From: Pseudomonadota bacterium
GTDB lineage: Bacteria > Desulfobacterota > Desulfobacteria > Desulfobacterales > RPRI01
Direction: 5' to 3'
Assembly: GCA_018830925.1 (NCBI GenBank)
Contig: JAHJRK010000509.1
Location: 1 to 8,627 of the forward strand
DNA length: 8,627 nt
Position numbers and translations under genes: made by a program. Each line of letters begins with the position of its first letter. Within the stretch, counting starts at the first letter, position 1. Shown here piece by piece: positions 1-5,329 of this stretch. The notes below the pieces were generated by a model. The model saw only the letters and a program-made list of their open reading frames with translations. It ran no database searches and had not been told where the DNA came from.

Positions 1-63
1 CTGAGCAAAATTACTCAAGGCCTGAACTGGAGAGCAACGGGCAAATAACAAAAACATAGCGTG

Positions 64-462
64 TCATTTGACACCTTTATAAACCGGACAGAGTTCTATT
101 TCCTTAATATGCTTGAAATGTTTCCTGTTCCGCGTCATCAGCGGAAAATTCTTGGCCCATGCTGTTGCTGCTATAATGTAGTCGACCATTGACGCCTGCC
201 TTTCCCCATAGACGGACAAAAGCTGCATATATTTTGAATGTATTTCACTATCAATCCTTAATATCCTTATTCTTGACAGCAACTCCATAATTCTTTTTCT
301 TTCTTCATCGCGAAGTCCAGGCATGGAAAGAAGTTCTTTCCTGCTGAGGATTGAACAGTAAATGTCAACAGCGTCAGACCTGAAAAGGTCTCTGGCTGAT
401 TTCACTCCTTTGAGGCAATCAATAATAATATCAGTATCTACTAAGATCTTAACTTTTGCCAT
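64..462 (-). CDS. vapC: VapC-like PIN-domain toxin
   Basis: A 132-residue single-domain PIN protein, expected to be a Mg-dependent ribonuclease toxin held inactive by the product of the preceding gene. The acidic residues of the PIN active site are visible: Asp9 in the N-terminal strand motif LVDTDIIID, Glu43 in SRKELL, Asp94 in MVDYIIAATA, and a C-terminal TRNRKHF segment where the fourth site residue normally lies. Length is normal for VapC. The ATG lies inside the end of the antitoxin gene, a 22-nt overlap typical of translationally coupled TA operons; a weak purine-rich ribosome site (GAAGAG) precedes it. The family is clear. The cellular target (tRNA, rRNA or mRNA) cannot be read from sequence. 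Confidence 0.9.
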   Translation of the reverse strand: MAKVKILVDTDIIIDCLKGVKSARDLFRSDAVDIYCSILSRKELLSMPGLRDEERKRIMELLSRIRILRIDSEIHSKYMQLLSVYGERQASMVDYIIAATAWAKNFPLMTRNRKHFKHIKEIELCPVYKGVK

Positions 463-686
463 TCCATAAGCTCTTCAATGAATCTCTTTCCGGTCTTGAC
501 CCTTTTTGCTTCCGTTGTCCTGAGCTTTCTGACAAATGCAGCGCTGTCTCTTATCTGCATAAAGACGGGCGCTTCCTTTTTTGCCTTCAAGAATTCTGCA
601 AAATCGATTAATTCTTTAAGCTCATTTTCAGGCAAGTCTTTGGTTAAATTCATGATCTCTTTCTTATACTTTACGGCTGTAGCCAT
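441..686 (-). CDS. Small antitoxin partner of the PIN toxin
   Basis: An 81-residue charged protein directly upstream of and overlapping the PIN toxin gene, so almost certainly its antitoxin. I chose the ATG at 686 because an AAGGAG ribosome site (696-701) sits 9 nt before it; an upstream ATG in the same frame (737) would add a Cys-rich stretch and has no such site. The first half (residues 5-35, KEIMNLTKDLPENELKELIDF) resembles the helical N-terminus of DUF2281-like antitoxins. The C-terminus (GKRFIEELMEWQKLRS) is basic and amphipathic, as expected for the toxin-wrapping part. No AbrB or ribbon-helix-helix motif is obvious, so the DNA-binding fold is uncertain. Confidence 0.8.
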   Translation of the reverse strand: MATAVKYKKEIMNLTKDLPENELKELIDFAEFLKAKKEAPVFMQIRDSAAFVRKLRTTEAKRVKTGKRFIEELMEWQKLRS

Positions 687-709
687 GGCACATAACTCCT
701 TCGCCGGAC

Positions 710-731
710 ATATGAAACATTGAAACCATAT
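710..731. promoter_or_regulatory. Possible operator upstream of first PIN/antitoxin operon
   Basis: ATATG (710-714) and CATAT (727-731) form short inverted arms around two direct GAAAC repeats, just upstream of the ribosome site of the antitoxin gene. Placement fits autoregulation, but the arms are only 5 bp and I could not identify a convincing -35/-10 pair. Confidence 0.25.
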
Positions 732-806
732 TTTCATCCGACTGTTTAAGCTGCTTTCTGAGGCAATGCTTTTTCAAGTATTAAATTTTCAGTTAGCCCC
801 TTTATT

Positions 807-959
807 CTATGCGAATGCAACCCGGGGAAGTTCGACATAGCTATCGGGCTTTTCAGTTTTCTTTTGGATGGCGAAGAAACGGCGCTCTATTTCGGCATGG
901 AGCGTATATTCGTACTGGTTCTTCCCGACTTTTTCCTTTATTTCATCAATGATCGCTAC
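807..959 (-). pseudogene. Possible DUF4258 N-terminal fragment
   Basis: A reading frame of about 50 codons without a usable start. An in-frame TGA lies immediately upstream, where the neighbouring palindrome begins, and the frame ends at TAG (807-809). Its first half reads IIDEIKEKVGKNQYEYTLHA then EIERR, which resembles the N-terminal helix and His-Ala-x-x-R signature of DUF4258 proteins; the two intact ones in this window have the same layout (PHAVRQ and KHALERASER). The rest (KKTEKPDSYVELPRVAFA) does not match the family and may come from a frameshift or a fusion. I read it as a third, broken DUF4258 toxin gene. The assignment rests on a short motif only. Confidence 0.35.
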
Positions 960-1000
960 TCATGAACCCGTGGGCCTGGAGGCCCATCTGGTTCATGAGT
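958..1000. repeat. 43-bp interrupted palindrome
   Basis: Outer arms ACTCATGAACC (958-968) and GGTTCATGAGT (990-1000) pair over 11 bp. After a small internal loop, TGGGCCT (971-977) pairs with AGGCCCA (980-986). It lies 22 nt past the stop of the second PIN toxin and cuts exactly into the start of the DUF4258-like fragment. No T-run follows on either strand, so it is not a classical intrinsic terminator; a REP-like element or insertion scar fits better. Confidence 0.75.
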
Positions 1001-1021
1001 TTGTTCGATGCGCATTAATAT

Positions 1022-1426
1022 TTATGGTTTTATTAATCTCACAGTTGGAAAATACGTTTGATATCTTGCGACATCTCTTGTCAGCAGGTCCAAACCCAAT
1101 ACTGCTGCTTGTGCGCCAATAAAAAAATCTGGCAATGGAGTCTTCTTGATCCCTTCCCTTCTCTTATATTTAATGAAGGCTTTCCCGGCTAAGAAGAGCG
1201 CTTCTTTCGGGATTTCAAGCAGTTGAAATCCTGCCTTGCTAATTGCAGATTCCAAGTCCTCTATAAAATTGAATCCTATCGATATTTCTGAATATATTAT
1301 TGAATTGATATATAGTGACGTGTGATCGCTGTATTCCTCTAGTTTGCCTTCAGACCAATCAGCCCATTTCAAGTCATTAAGAAAAACATCCAGAATGACA
1401 TTCGAATCAACAAGAACTCCTTTCAC
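1022..1426 (-). CDS. vapC: VapC PIN-domain toxin (second module)
   Basis: A 134-residue PIN-domain ribonuclease toxin. The active-site set is visible: Asp7 in VLVDSNVILD, Glu47 in IYSEI, Asp100 in LPDFFIGAQA and Asp118 in LLTRDVARY, the typical VapC ending. The ATG overlaps the antitoxin stop by 4 nt (ATGA), so the pair is translationally coupled and transcribed from the promoter at 1683-1711. It belongs to a different PIN branch from the toxin at 64-462: the two share only the catalytic framework, so this is a separate acquisition rather than a local duplication. The RNA target is unknown. Confidence 0.92.
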   Translation of the reverse strand: MKGVLVDSNVILDVFLNDLKWADWSEGKLEEYSDHTSLYINSIIYSEISIGFNFIEDLESAISKAGFQLLEIPKEALFLAGKAFIKYKRREGIKKTPLPDFFIGAQAAVLGLDLLTRDVARYQTYFPTVRLIKP

Positions 1427-1650
1427 TTGCCGCCTCGTGTGAGAGCCATTATTTCATCTGTTGTCATTTTAATATTGGCTATTCCCCGTAGTTTACCAAA
1501 CTTATAAGTTTTTTTTGTCTGTCCTTCTCTCTTAACCAAATAAATTCGGTTTTTTTCTTCTATAAAATCAATTTCAACGGCAGGCGTTATTCCCAGTTTC
1601 TCACGAATTTCCTGTGGAATTGTAACCTGCCCTTTTGTTGTAACTCTCAT
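1423..1650 (-). CDS. vapB: VapB antitoxin, SpoVT/AbrB family
   Basis: A 75-residue antitoxin. Residues 1-45 are a SpoVT/AbrB swapped-hairpin DNA-binding domain (MRVTTKGQVTIPQEIREKLG, then a second strand pair IDFIEEKNRIYLVKR). The remaining residues (about 46-75, FGKLRGIANIKMTTDEIM) are the flexible tail that normally blocks the VapC active site. The ATG at 1650 has a strong ribosome site, GGAGG, 7 nt upstream. A near-consensus promoter and a tandem repeat overlapping its -10 lie directly upstream, so the VapBC complex very likely represses its own operon. Confidence 0.93.
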   Translation of the reverse strand: MRVTTKGQVTIPQEIREKLGITPAVEIDFIEEKNRIYLVKREGQTKKTYKFGKLRGIANIKMTTDEIMALTRGGK

Positions 1651-1660
1651 GGTCTCACCT

Positions 1661-1692
1661 CCGGTAGTATGTAATACCGGTAATAGTAATAC
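1661..1692. promoter_or_regulatory. Tandem-repeat operator of vapBC
   Basis: Two adjacent copies of CCGGTA(G/A)TA(T)GTAATA (1661-1676 and 1677-1692). The second covers the -10 hexamer and the first sits between the promoter and the ribosome site. The join also creates the palindrome TACCGGTA. This is the expected place for the AbrB-type VapB to bind and repress. Confidence 0.6.
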
Positions 1693-1711
1693 TATATTTA
1701 TTTTTTGTCAA
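1683..1711 (-). promoter_or_regulatory. vapBC promoter
   Basis: A perfect -35 TTGACA (1706-1711) and a -10 TACTAT (1683-1688) with 17-bp spacing, reading leftward into vapB. The -35 shares bases with the TGA stop of the small open frame upstream. Confidence 0.7.
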
Positions 1712-1794
1712 TCATTACCGTTGTATCGAACATATTGCTTTTCCAGCAAATCCTCTATGCAAATAAAGGCGTTTCCATAGCTGAAGTCTTTCAT
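1708..1794 (-). other. Short open frame, possible gene remnant
   Basis: Twenty-eight codons starting at ATG 1794 (MKDFSYGNAFICIEDLLEKQ...) and open upstream to a TGA at 1828-1830, ending in the TGA inside the vapBC -35 box. The composition looks like genuine protein rather than noise, but there is no ribosome site and I do not recognise a family. It is probably the C-terminal stub of a gene lost between the HigBA and VapBC modules. Confidence 0.25.
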
Positions 1795-1854
1795 TGCCCT
1801 CGGATTTAAAGCCTCGTGTCTAACCCCTCACGCTTCGCGTTTTTTGGCTTTATA

Positions 1855-2169
1855 TTATGCGTGTTTCAGATGCGACATAGTGAGCATGAATGATTTGACT
1901 TCCTGTTCTAATTTTTTTCCAACAGATTCTCTGGCTACCTTCAAGTCATAAGAGGTCTGAAGATTGAGCCAGAATTCCGGCGTAGTGCCGAAGAAAAGTG
2001 AAATGCGAAGAGCGGTATCGGCGGTAATTGAGCGGGTGCCGTTCAGAATAGCAGTTATTCGGTTGGCCGGAACATGCAGCGCTTGTGCAAAGGCGTTGGC
2101 TGTCATGCCGACTTCAGCAAGCTCTTCTTTCAGTACCTCGCCGGGATGTATTGGGCGCATGGCGTTCAT
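1855..2169 (-). CDS. higA: HigA antitoxin, XRE-type HTH
   Basis: A 104-residue antitoxin of the HigA/VapI branch of XRE helix-turn-helix proteins. It opens with the typical MRPIHPGEVLKEELAE; residues 22-50 form the HTH (MTANAFAQALHVPANRITAI, then LNGTRSITADTALRI), and the family tag FFGTTPEFWLNLQTSYDL follows. The ATG at 2169 is preferred because GGAG lies 7 nt upstream; a longer version from 2199 would overlap higB and start without a ribosome site. It follows higB by 13 nt, the toxin-first order usual for hig operons. The product neutralises HigB and should repress the promoter at 2468-2497. Confidence 0.94.
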   Translation of the reverse strand: MNAMRPIHPGEVLKEELAEVGMTANAFAQALHVPANRITAILNGTRSITADTALRISLFFGTTPEFWLNLQTSYDLKVARESVGKKLEQEVKSFMLTMSHLKHA

Positions 2170-2182
2170 ATCGTTTCTCCAT

Positions 2183-2461
2183 TCAATGATAATCAACAAT
2201 CTCTACGTTGCAGGGGCCGTCCTCCCGCCATTCGAAACAAATACGCCACTGCTTATTTATTCGAATGCTTTGCCTGCCGGACCGCTTTCCACCCAAAGAT
2301 TCAAAGCGATTACTGGGAAGATTCATCAGGTCTTCGATACAGGTGGCGCTGTCGAGTATCTGTAACCGCCGCTCGGCCTGCTGCATAATAGATTGAAAGC
2401 GGGGCACCCTCCCACCATAGTAGAGTTTTTCGGTGTGCTTGCAGGCAAACGATCGAATCAT
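2183..2461 (-). CDS. higB: HigB toxin, RelE-superfamily mRNA interferase
   Basis: A 92-residue HigB toxin, full length for the family, expected to cut mRNA on the ribosome. Features match RelE/HigB: the N-terminal MIRSFACKHTEKLYYGG, the helix around residues 20-35, the LGGKRSGRQSIRINKQWRICF segment carrying the basic RNA-binding and catalytic residues, and the ending VEIVDYH. It is the first gene of the higBA operon. The ATG lies only 7 nt past the -10 hexamer and there is no ribosome site, so the mRNA may be leaderless, which could keep toxin output below that of higA, which has a GGAG site. Confidence 0.94.
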   Translation of the reverse strand: MIRSFACKHTEKLYYGGRVPRFQSIMQQAERRLQILDSATCIEDLMNLPSNRFESLGGKRSGRQSIRINKQWRICFEWREDGPCNVEIVDYH

Positions 2462-2467
2462 GGCGTG

Positions 2468-2497
2468 ATAATATCATTCTATTATGTTTTACGTCAA
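2468..2497 (-). promoter_or_regulatory. higBA promoter with overlapping operator
   Basis: The -35 is TTGACG (2492-2497) and the -10 is TATTAT (2468-2473), with an 18-bp spacer. An 11-bp palindrome TGATA-A-TATCA (2466-2476) covers the -10, and ATAATA/TATTAT arms (2468-2485) form a second inverted repeat. Both are good candidates for the HigA operator. Confidence 0.65.
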
Positions 2498-2571
2498 GCG
2501 TAAATGGCCGTGGTTAATTCCCGCGCTTTCTGCCAAGCTTCAATATCTTCGAAATTCTGAATCGTTGCCAT
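2494..2571 (-). pseudogene. Truncated four-helix-bundle (S23/IVP) protein
   Basis: Only the first 25 codons of a gene whose start is intact: ATG at 2571 with AGGGGG 6 nt upstream. The peptide MATIQNFEDIEAWQKARELT then TAIYA is the standard N-terminus of the short four-helix-bundle proteins annotated as S23 or 23S rRNA intervening-sequence proteins, usually about 115-130 residues. The frame ends at a TGA that lies inside the higBA -35 box, and no continuation is visible downstream. I infer that the arrival of the higBA module removed the rest of the gene. Confidence 0.75.
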
Positions 2572-2646
2572 CGAAACCCCCTCGCTATATGAAAGCACCG
2601 GTTAACTTGTATTCAACACATATAAATCAATCAAGCGTTTCTATCA

Positions 2647-2712
2647 ACCATAAACCAGAAACCATAGACCATAGACCAGAAACCATAGACCATAGACCAC
2701 AAACCAGAAACC
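2647..2712. repeat. Heptanucleotide tandem repeat (ACCAKAR)n
   Basis: Nine consecutive 7-bp units plus a partial one, all fitting ACCA(T/G/C)A(A/G), with ACCATAG and ACCAGAA dominating in a partly regular 21-bp order. There are no spacers, so this is not a CRISPR. It fills the gap between the S23 stub and the palindromic element. An open frame through it encodes a low-complexity peptide and is not credible as a gene. Confidence 0.9.
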
Positions 2713-2796
2713 GTTATTTTTACATTTTATTCTTGACTTTTTAAACCCATGCTGGTATCGAAAAAGTGCCTTAATTTCAGGCAAATCTGCGCGGTT

Positions 2797-2873
2797 AGTG
2801 AGTTAGAAATTGTTTTCTGCGTTTTTTCAGCAGAAAATAATTTGGTTGACTCACTTATCCCGTTTATCGGGAT
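2797..2873. repeat. Palindromic element, copy 1, with satellite hairpin
   Basis: A 59-bp imperfect palindrome (2797-2855). Outer arms AGTGAGT and ACTCACT pair over 7 bp. An inner 14-bp stem follows (AAATTGTTTTCTGC at 2807-2820 with GCAGAAAATAATTT at 2830-2843, one G-U pair), with a 9-nt T-rich loop. A second hairpin, ATCCCG-TTTAT-CGGGAT (2857-2873), follows one base later. The same two-part structure recurs at 8544-8620. It lies 103 bp before the porin start codon, so it may be in the porin leader RNA; TTGACT in its right arm with GATTAT (19-bp spacing) is only a weak promoter match. Confidence 0.85.
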
Positions 2874-2976
2874 TATGAAAGGGGGTGGGACGGGAAAGAG
2901 AGCCAATACGATTTTCGTAACAAAAATTATCAGGTTTGGGTTAACTAATTTTAATCAGGTTAAGGAGGAATTAAGG

Positions 2977-4329
2977 ATGAAAAAATTTACAGTTTTAATG
3001 CTTGCAGCTTTGCTGGTTGTAGCCTTTACGGTGCCGGCATCAGCTCTTGAGAACATTTTTGGCGGCTACTGGCGTACAAGAATGTATGTGCTGAAAGATT
3101 TTGACGGCGACAACACTGGCGTCAAAGATCAGAGTCTGATTGATACAAGAACCAGACTCTATTATACCGCTAAGCTGAACGACAATCTTAAGCTTGTAAA
3201 CAAGTTTGAGATTGATACAGTTTGGGGTGATCCTGGAACAGTTACAGCAGCAGGCCAGAACTGGGGTGATGTCGGAACAGACGGGCGGGATATTCAGATC
3301 AAAAATTCATATGCCGACTTTAATTTAGGGCCGGTTAATTTCCTCATTGGCGCCCAGGCGTTTACACTTGCCCGCGGCTTTATCTCCGATGAAGATGCAT
3401 TAGGCGCAAAAGCTATCTGGAAAGTAAATGATGGTCTCTATCTTCCTTTTATCTATGAGAAGCTGAAAGAAGGCGGATCAGGCAAAGATGCTAATGAGCA
3501 GGATGCGGAAGCTTATATTTTCACACCTGTCATATATCTTAGCAAAGATGTCAAGATTAACCCCTATTATGTATTTTTTCATGCAGAAGATGGTAAGCTG
3601 ATTGACACCATTGGAACTTTGGTTGACAATGTTAATGTCAGCATGTTCGGTCTTGATTTTGACGCCAAGATGGGAGCAGCTTCATTGTGGTTTACAGGTA
3701 TCATGCAGTTTGGTGATGTAACCATTAATGGTGCTGGCGCTGGTGCATTCAATGCTTTAGCAAAAACAGTAAAAACACCCCTTGTTGCTGGCGATACTCT
3801 TGATTTTGCGTCATATTTGATAGCCGCAGGCGGAAAATTTGACCTTGGCAAAGCCGATATTCATGGCCAGGCATTCTATGCGTCAGGTGATGATGATTAC
3901 GGTTATACAGACGGAGAAATCAACGGATTCTTCAACACAGCATCAACGGCCTATTACTGGTCAGAAATCATGGGTGGCGGCATTTTCGATGGTGTTTTCC
4001 CGACAGCACAAGGGACCGCCTTCAATATTTCCGGCCCTACTGTTACCAACATTATGGCTGCAAACCTCGGTGTAACTGTAAAACCGATGGACAAGCTGAG
4101 CATAACTGCCGATCTGTGGTGGGCTAAACTTGCAGAGGAAAATGCAGACAACAAAGATAAGCTTGGAGTCGAAGCAGACCTTAAGATCACATATACACTT
4201 GTTGAAGGTCTGACGCTTGATCTTGTTGGCGCATACCTCTGGGCAGGCGATGCAATGGAAACAAATAATGACGGGAAAAACCAGAAGAATCCGATGGAAG
4301 TCGGTACCCGTCTTTCACTCAGCTTCTAA
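2977..4329 (+). CDS. Outer-membrane beta-barrel porin
   Basis: A 450-residue outer-membrane protein that would form a diffusion channel. Residues 1-23 are a clear Sec signal peptide (MKKFTVLMLAALLVVAFTVP, then ASA before cleavage). The mature part has alternating hydrophobic strands separated by acidic, Asp/Asn/Gly-rich turns and contains no Cys. It ends in GTRLSLSF, the C-terminal aromatic signal recognised by the BAM machinery. The frame is open further upstream, but ATG 2977 is right: AAGGAGG (2962-2968) lies 8 nt before it and only this start yields a signal peptide. It stands alone between a repeat-rich leader and a strong terminator. Substrate is unknown. A diverged partial relative of residues about 279-320 lies at 7853-8023. 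Confidence 0.92.
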   Translation: MKKFTVLMLAALLVVAFTVPASALENIFGGYWRTRMYVLKDFDGDNTGVKDQSLIDTRTRLYYTAKLNDNLKLVNKFEIDTVWGDPGTVTAAGQNWGDVGTDGRDIQIKNSYADFNLGPVNFLIGAQAFTLARGFISDEDALGAKAIWKVNDGLYLPFIYEKLKEGGSGKDANEQDAEAYIFTPVIYLSKDVKINPYYVFFHAEDGKLIDTIGTLVDNVNVSMFGLDFDAKMGAASLWFTGIMQFGDVTINGAGAGAFNALAKTVKTPLVAGDTLDFASYLIAAGGKFDLGKADIHGQAFYASGDDDYGYTDGEINGFFNTASTAYYWSEIMGGGIFDGVFPTAQGTAFNISGPTVTNIMAANLGVTVKPMDKLSITADLWWAKLAEENADNKDKLGVEADLKITYTLVEGLTLDLVGAYLWAGDAMETNNDGKNQKNPMEVGTRLSLSF

Positions 4330-4333
4330 TTGT

Positions 4334-4382
4334 GAGGCATGAGGGATAAGGCAAGAGGCATGAGCCGAAAGGCTTGAGCCAG
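4334..4382. repeat. Degenerate heptamer array after the porin gene
   Basis: Seven units of 7 bp related to GAGGCAT, which is exact at 4334 and 4355. The others (GAGGGAT, AAGGCAA, GAGCCGA, AAGGCTT, GAGCCAG) keep the register with changes. It lies between the porin stop codon and the terminator. Confidence 0.5.
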
Positions 4383-4387
4383 AATTG

Positions 4388-4439
4388 AATAAAACAAAAG
4401 GCCGGGGAGGAGCAATCCTCTCCGGCCTTTTGTTTTATT
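4388..4439. terminator. Bidirectional intrinsic terminator
   Basis: A 24-bp stem (4388-4411 with 4416-4439) with a GCAA loop and a single G-T mismatch that can pair as G-U in RNA. The GC core GGCCGG is flanked by an A-rich left arm and a T-rich right arm, so it gives a U-tract on both strands. It serves the porin from the left and the convergent zinc-finger gene from the right. Confidence 0.92.
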
Positions 4440-4450
4440 GTTGTCGCAGA

Positions 4451-4465
4451 TCCGCCTGTGGCGGA
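4451..4465. repeat. Mini-palindrome TCCGCC-TGT-GGCGGA
   Basis: Perfect 6-bp arms around TGT, just beyond the terminator. A near copy with a GAA loop is at 8105-8119, and a related C5-TGT-G5 hairpin is at 7260-7272. Confidence 0.5.
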
Positions 4466-4504
4466 GTTTGTAGCTTGTAGTTTCTGGTTAAAATGCCTTG
4501 CTCA

Positions 4505-4717
4505 TTATGCCACAGCAGAAAGTTTTTCAGTGCGATCTTCAAGCGCCTTAATGATATCCTGAATAGAATCAACTTCAGGCTCATCAAAATAAACTTCTCC
4601 ACACTGTTGGCACACCCATGCCGGAACCTCATCAAGCGTTAGATGATATCCCTTTCGATCAACATGAAAGGGCGAGGCGCCTTTTTTCATTTTTCCCTGA
4701 CAGTGCATGCACTTCAT
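4505..4717 (-). CDS. YgiT-type zinc-finger putative antitoxin (module 1)
   Basis: A 70-residue protein with two CxxC knuckles, Cys3/Cys6 (MKCMHC) and Cys36/Cys39 (VCQQC), the zinc-binding arrangement of the YgiT/MqsA N-terminal domain. The MqsA C-terminal HTH is absent. The 30-residue tail (PEVDSIQDIIKALEDRTEKL) is helical and charged. The start overlaps the stop of the DUF4258 gene by 4 nt (ATGA), and AAGGAA precedes the ATG. Toxin-first order with a zinc-finger second gene parallels mqsRA, so I infer that it neutralises the DUF4258 protein. Without the HTH, DNA binding and autoregulation are uncertain. Confidence 0.85.
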   Translation of the reverse strand: MKCMHCQGKMKKGASPFHVDRKGYHLTLDEVPAWVCQQCGEVYFDEPEVDSIQDIIKALEDRTEKLSAVA

Positions 4718-5040
4718 GATTCTTTCCTTTTTTTATAATTATTATTCCATTCCTGATCATTTGGAATATAAGCTGTGATTATCGCCAAATATTCTTCTTT
4801 CGGCGAACAGACTACATGTATTGGCCGCTTATCTATAAAGCTGAAAATCATACAACTATGCCCGCGTACATCTTCAGGGTAATCTTCGATTATTTCAGCA
4901 TGTTCAAGAACAAGCCTGATGTCTTTTGTGCTTATCATTCGATCAGGCTTCGACATTTGGCGTACTGCATGTGGAAGAAACAGGATCTTTTTTGCCGCGC
5001 TTTGTTTTATAATTTTCAGAAAATCTTTTTTCCGGGTCAT
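4714..5040 (-). CDS. DUF4258 protein, putative toxin (module 1)
   Basis: A 108-residue DUF4258 protein. The family landmarks are present: PHAVRQM (residues 23-29), IIEDYPEDVRGHSC (50-63), IHVVC (74-78) and ITAYIPNDQEW (88-98). The ATG at 5040 was chosen; a TTG four codons earlier is possible, and neither has a good ribosome site. It forms a coupled operon with the zinc-finger gene behind it. By analogy with MqsR and other RelE-like toxins encoded before zinc-finger antitoxins, an mRNA-cleaving role is plausible, but this is inference from context. The conserved His, the RGHSC loop and the HVVC strand are the residues to examine. Confidence 0.85.
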   Translation of the reverse strand: MTRKKDFLKIIKQSAAKKILFLPHAVRQMSKPDRMISTKDIRLVLEHAEIIEDYPEDVRGHSCMIFSFIDKRPIHVVCSPKEEYLAIITAYIPNDQEWNNNYKKRKES

Positions 5041-5082
5041 TAATATGCTCAATCTAACTGCTATCCAAATTCCTTCACTCTT

Positions 5083-5104
5083 GTAGTTATCACATATGAA
5101 CTAC
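5083..5104. promoter_or_regulatory. Inverted repeat in leader of DUF4258 module 1
   Basis: GTAGTT (5083-5088) and AACTAC (5099-5104) are 6-bp inverted arms around a CATATG-containing centre, between the predicted promoter and the DUF4258 start. It may be an operator or an RNA hairpin. Confidence 0.35.
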
Positions 5105-5129
5105 CTTGCATAGTCTAACTTTTTTATTA

Positions 5130-5158
5130 ACAATATAACTATTTATGCGAAAAGTCAA
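5130..5158 (-). promoter_or_regulatory. Promoter of DUF4258 module 1
   Basis: The -35 is TTGACT (5153-5158) and the -10 is TATTGT (5130-5135), with 17-bp spacing, reading left toward the DUF4258 gene and giving a leader of about 80 nt. Confidence 0.5.
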
Positions 5159-5188
5159 AGTGATTGACGGAGTTGCGTCAACTGGAGC

Positions 5189-5329
5189 ATGGTTGTGAAG
5201 AAATTACAAAAGAATCATACCGTATACCGAAACACGTATATAGTATGGAGCATAAAAAACTTTGCAGATTTACACCGAGATCGCTTAGAAGATAGCGGGT
5301 CGGGCAAAACTGGACGGGTGCATAAGTGA
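5189..5329 (+). other. 46-codon open frame, possible remnant
   Basis: An open frame from ATG 5189 to TGA 5327-5329 (MVVKKLQKNHTVYRNTYIVW...). The HTVY...YIVW spacing faintly recalls the N-terminus of IS200-type TnpA, but not enough for an assignment, and there is no properly spaced ribosome site. The left inverted repeat of the IS3 remnant starts inside it, so it may be a stub cut by that insertion. Confidence 0.2.

Noticed and set aside
478..723. Plus-strand membrane-like protein
   Set aside because: Exact antisense of the first antitoxin gene, which has the better start and context.
868..1122. Plus-strand hydrophobic protein
   Set aside because: Antisense to the DUF4258-like fragment and the end of vapC, and runs through the palindrome.
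1801..1855. Terminator after higA
   Set aside because: A 4-bp ACGC/GCGT hairpin with T-run reads only on the plus strand, where no gene needs it; too weak to call.
2647..2712. CRISPR array
   Set aside because: Units are 7 bp and contiguous with no unique spacers; no cas genes nearby.
2484..2744. Plus-strand gene through the heptamer repeat
   Set aside because: Low-complexity repeat-encoded peptide, no ribosome site, antisense to the S23 stub.
2797..2855. Palindromic elements as integron attC sites, with TA genes as cassettes
   Set aside because: Size, variable stems and the TA context fit, but no GTTRRRY/RYYYAAC core boxes lie at the ends, TA genes are on both strands with their own promoters, and the second copy lies within gatB rather than between cassettes.
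2749..2976. N-terminal extension of the porin
   Set aside because: The frame is open upstream by chance; the ribosome site and signal peptide fix the start at 2977, and the extension would translate the palindromic element.
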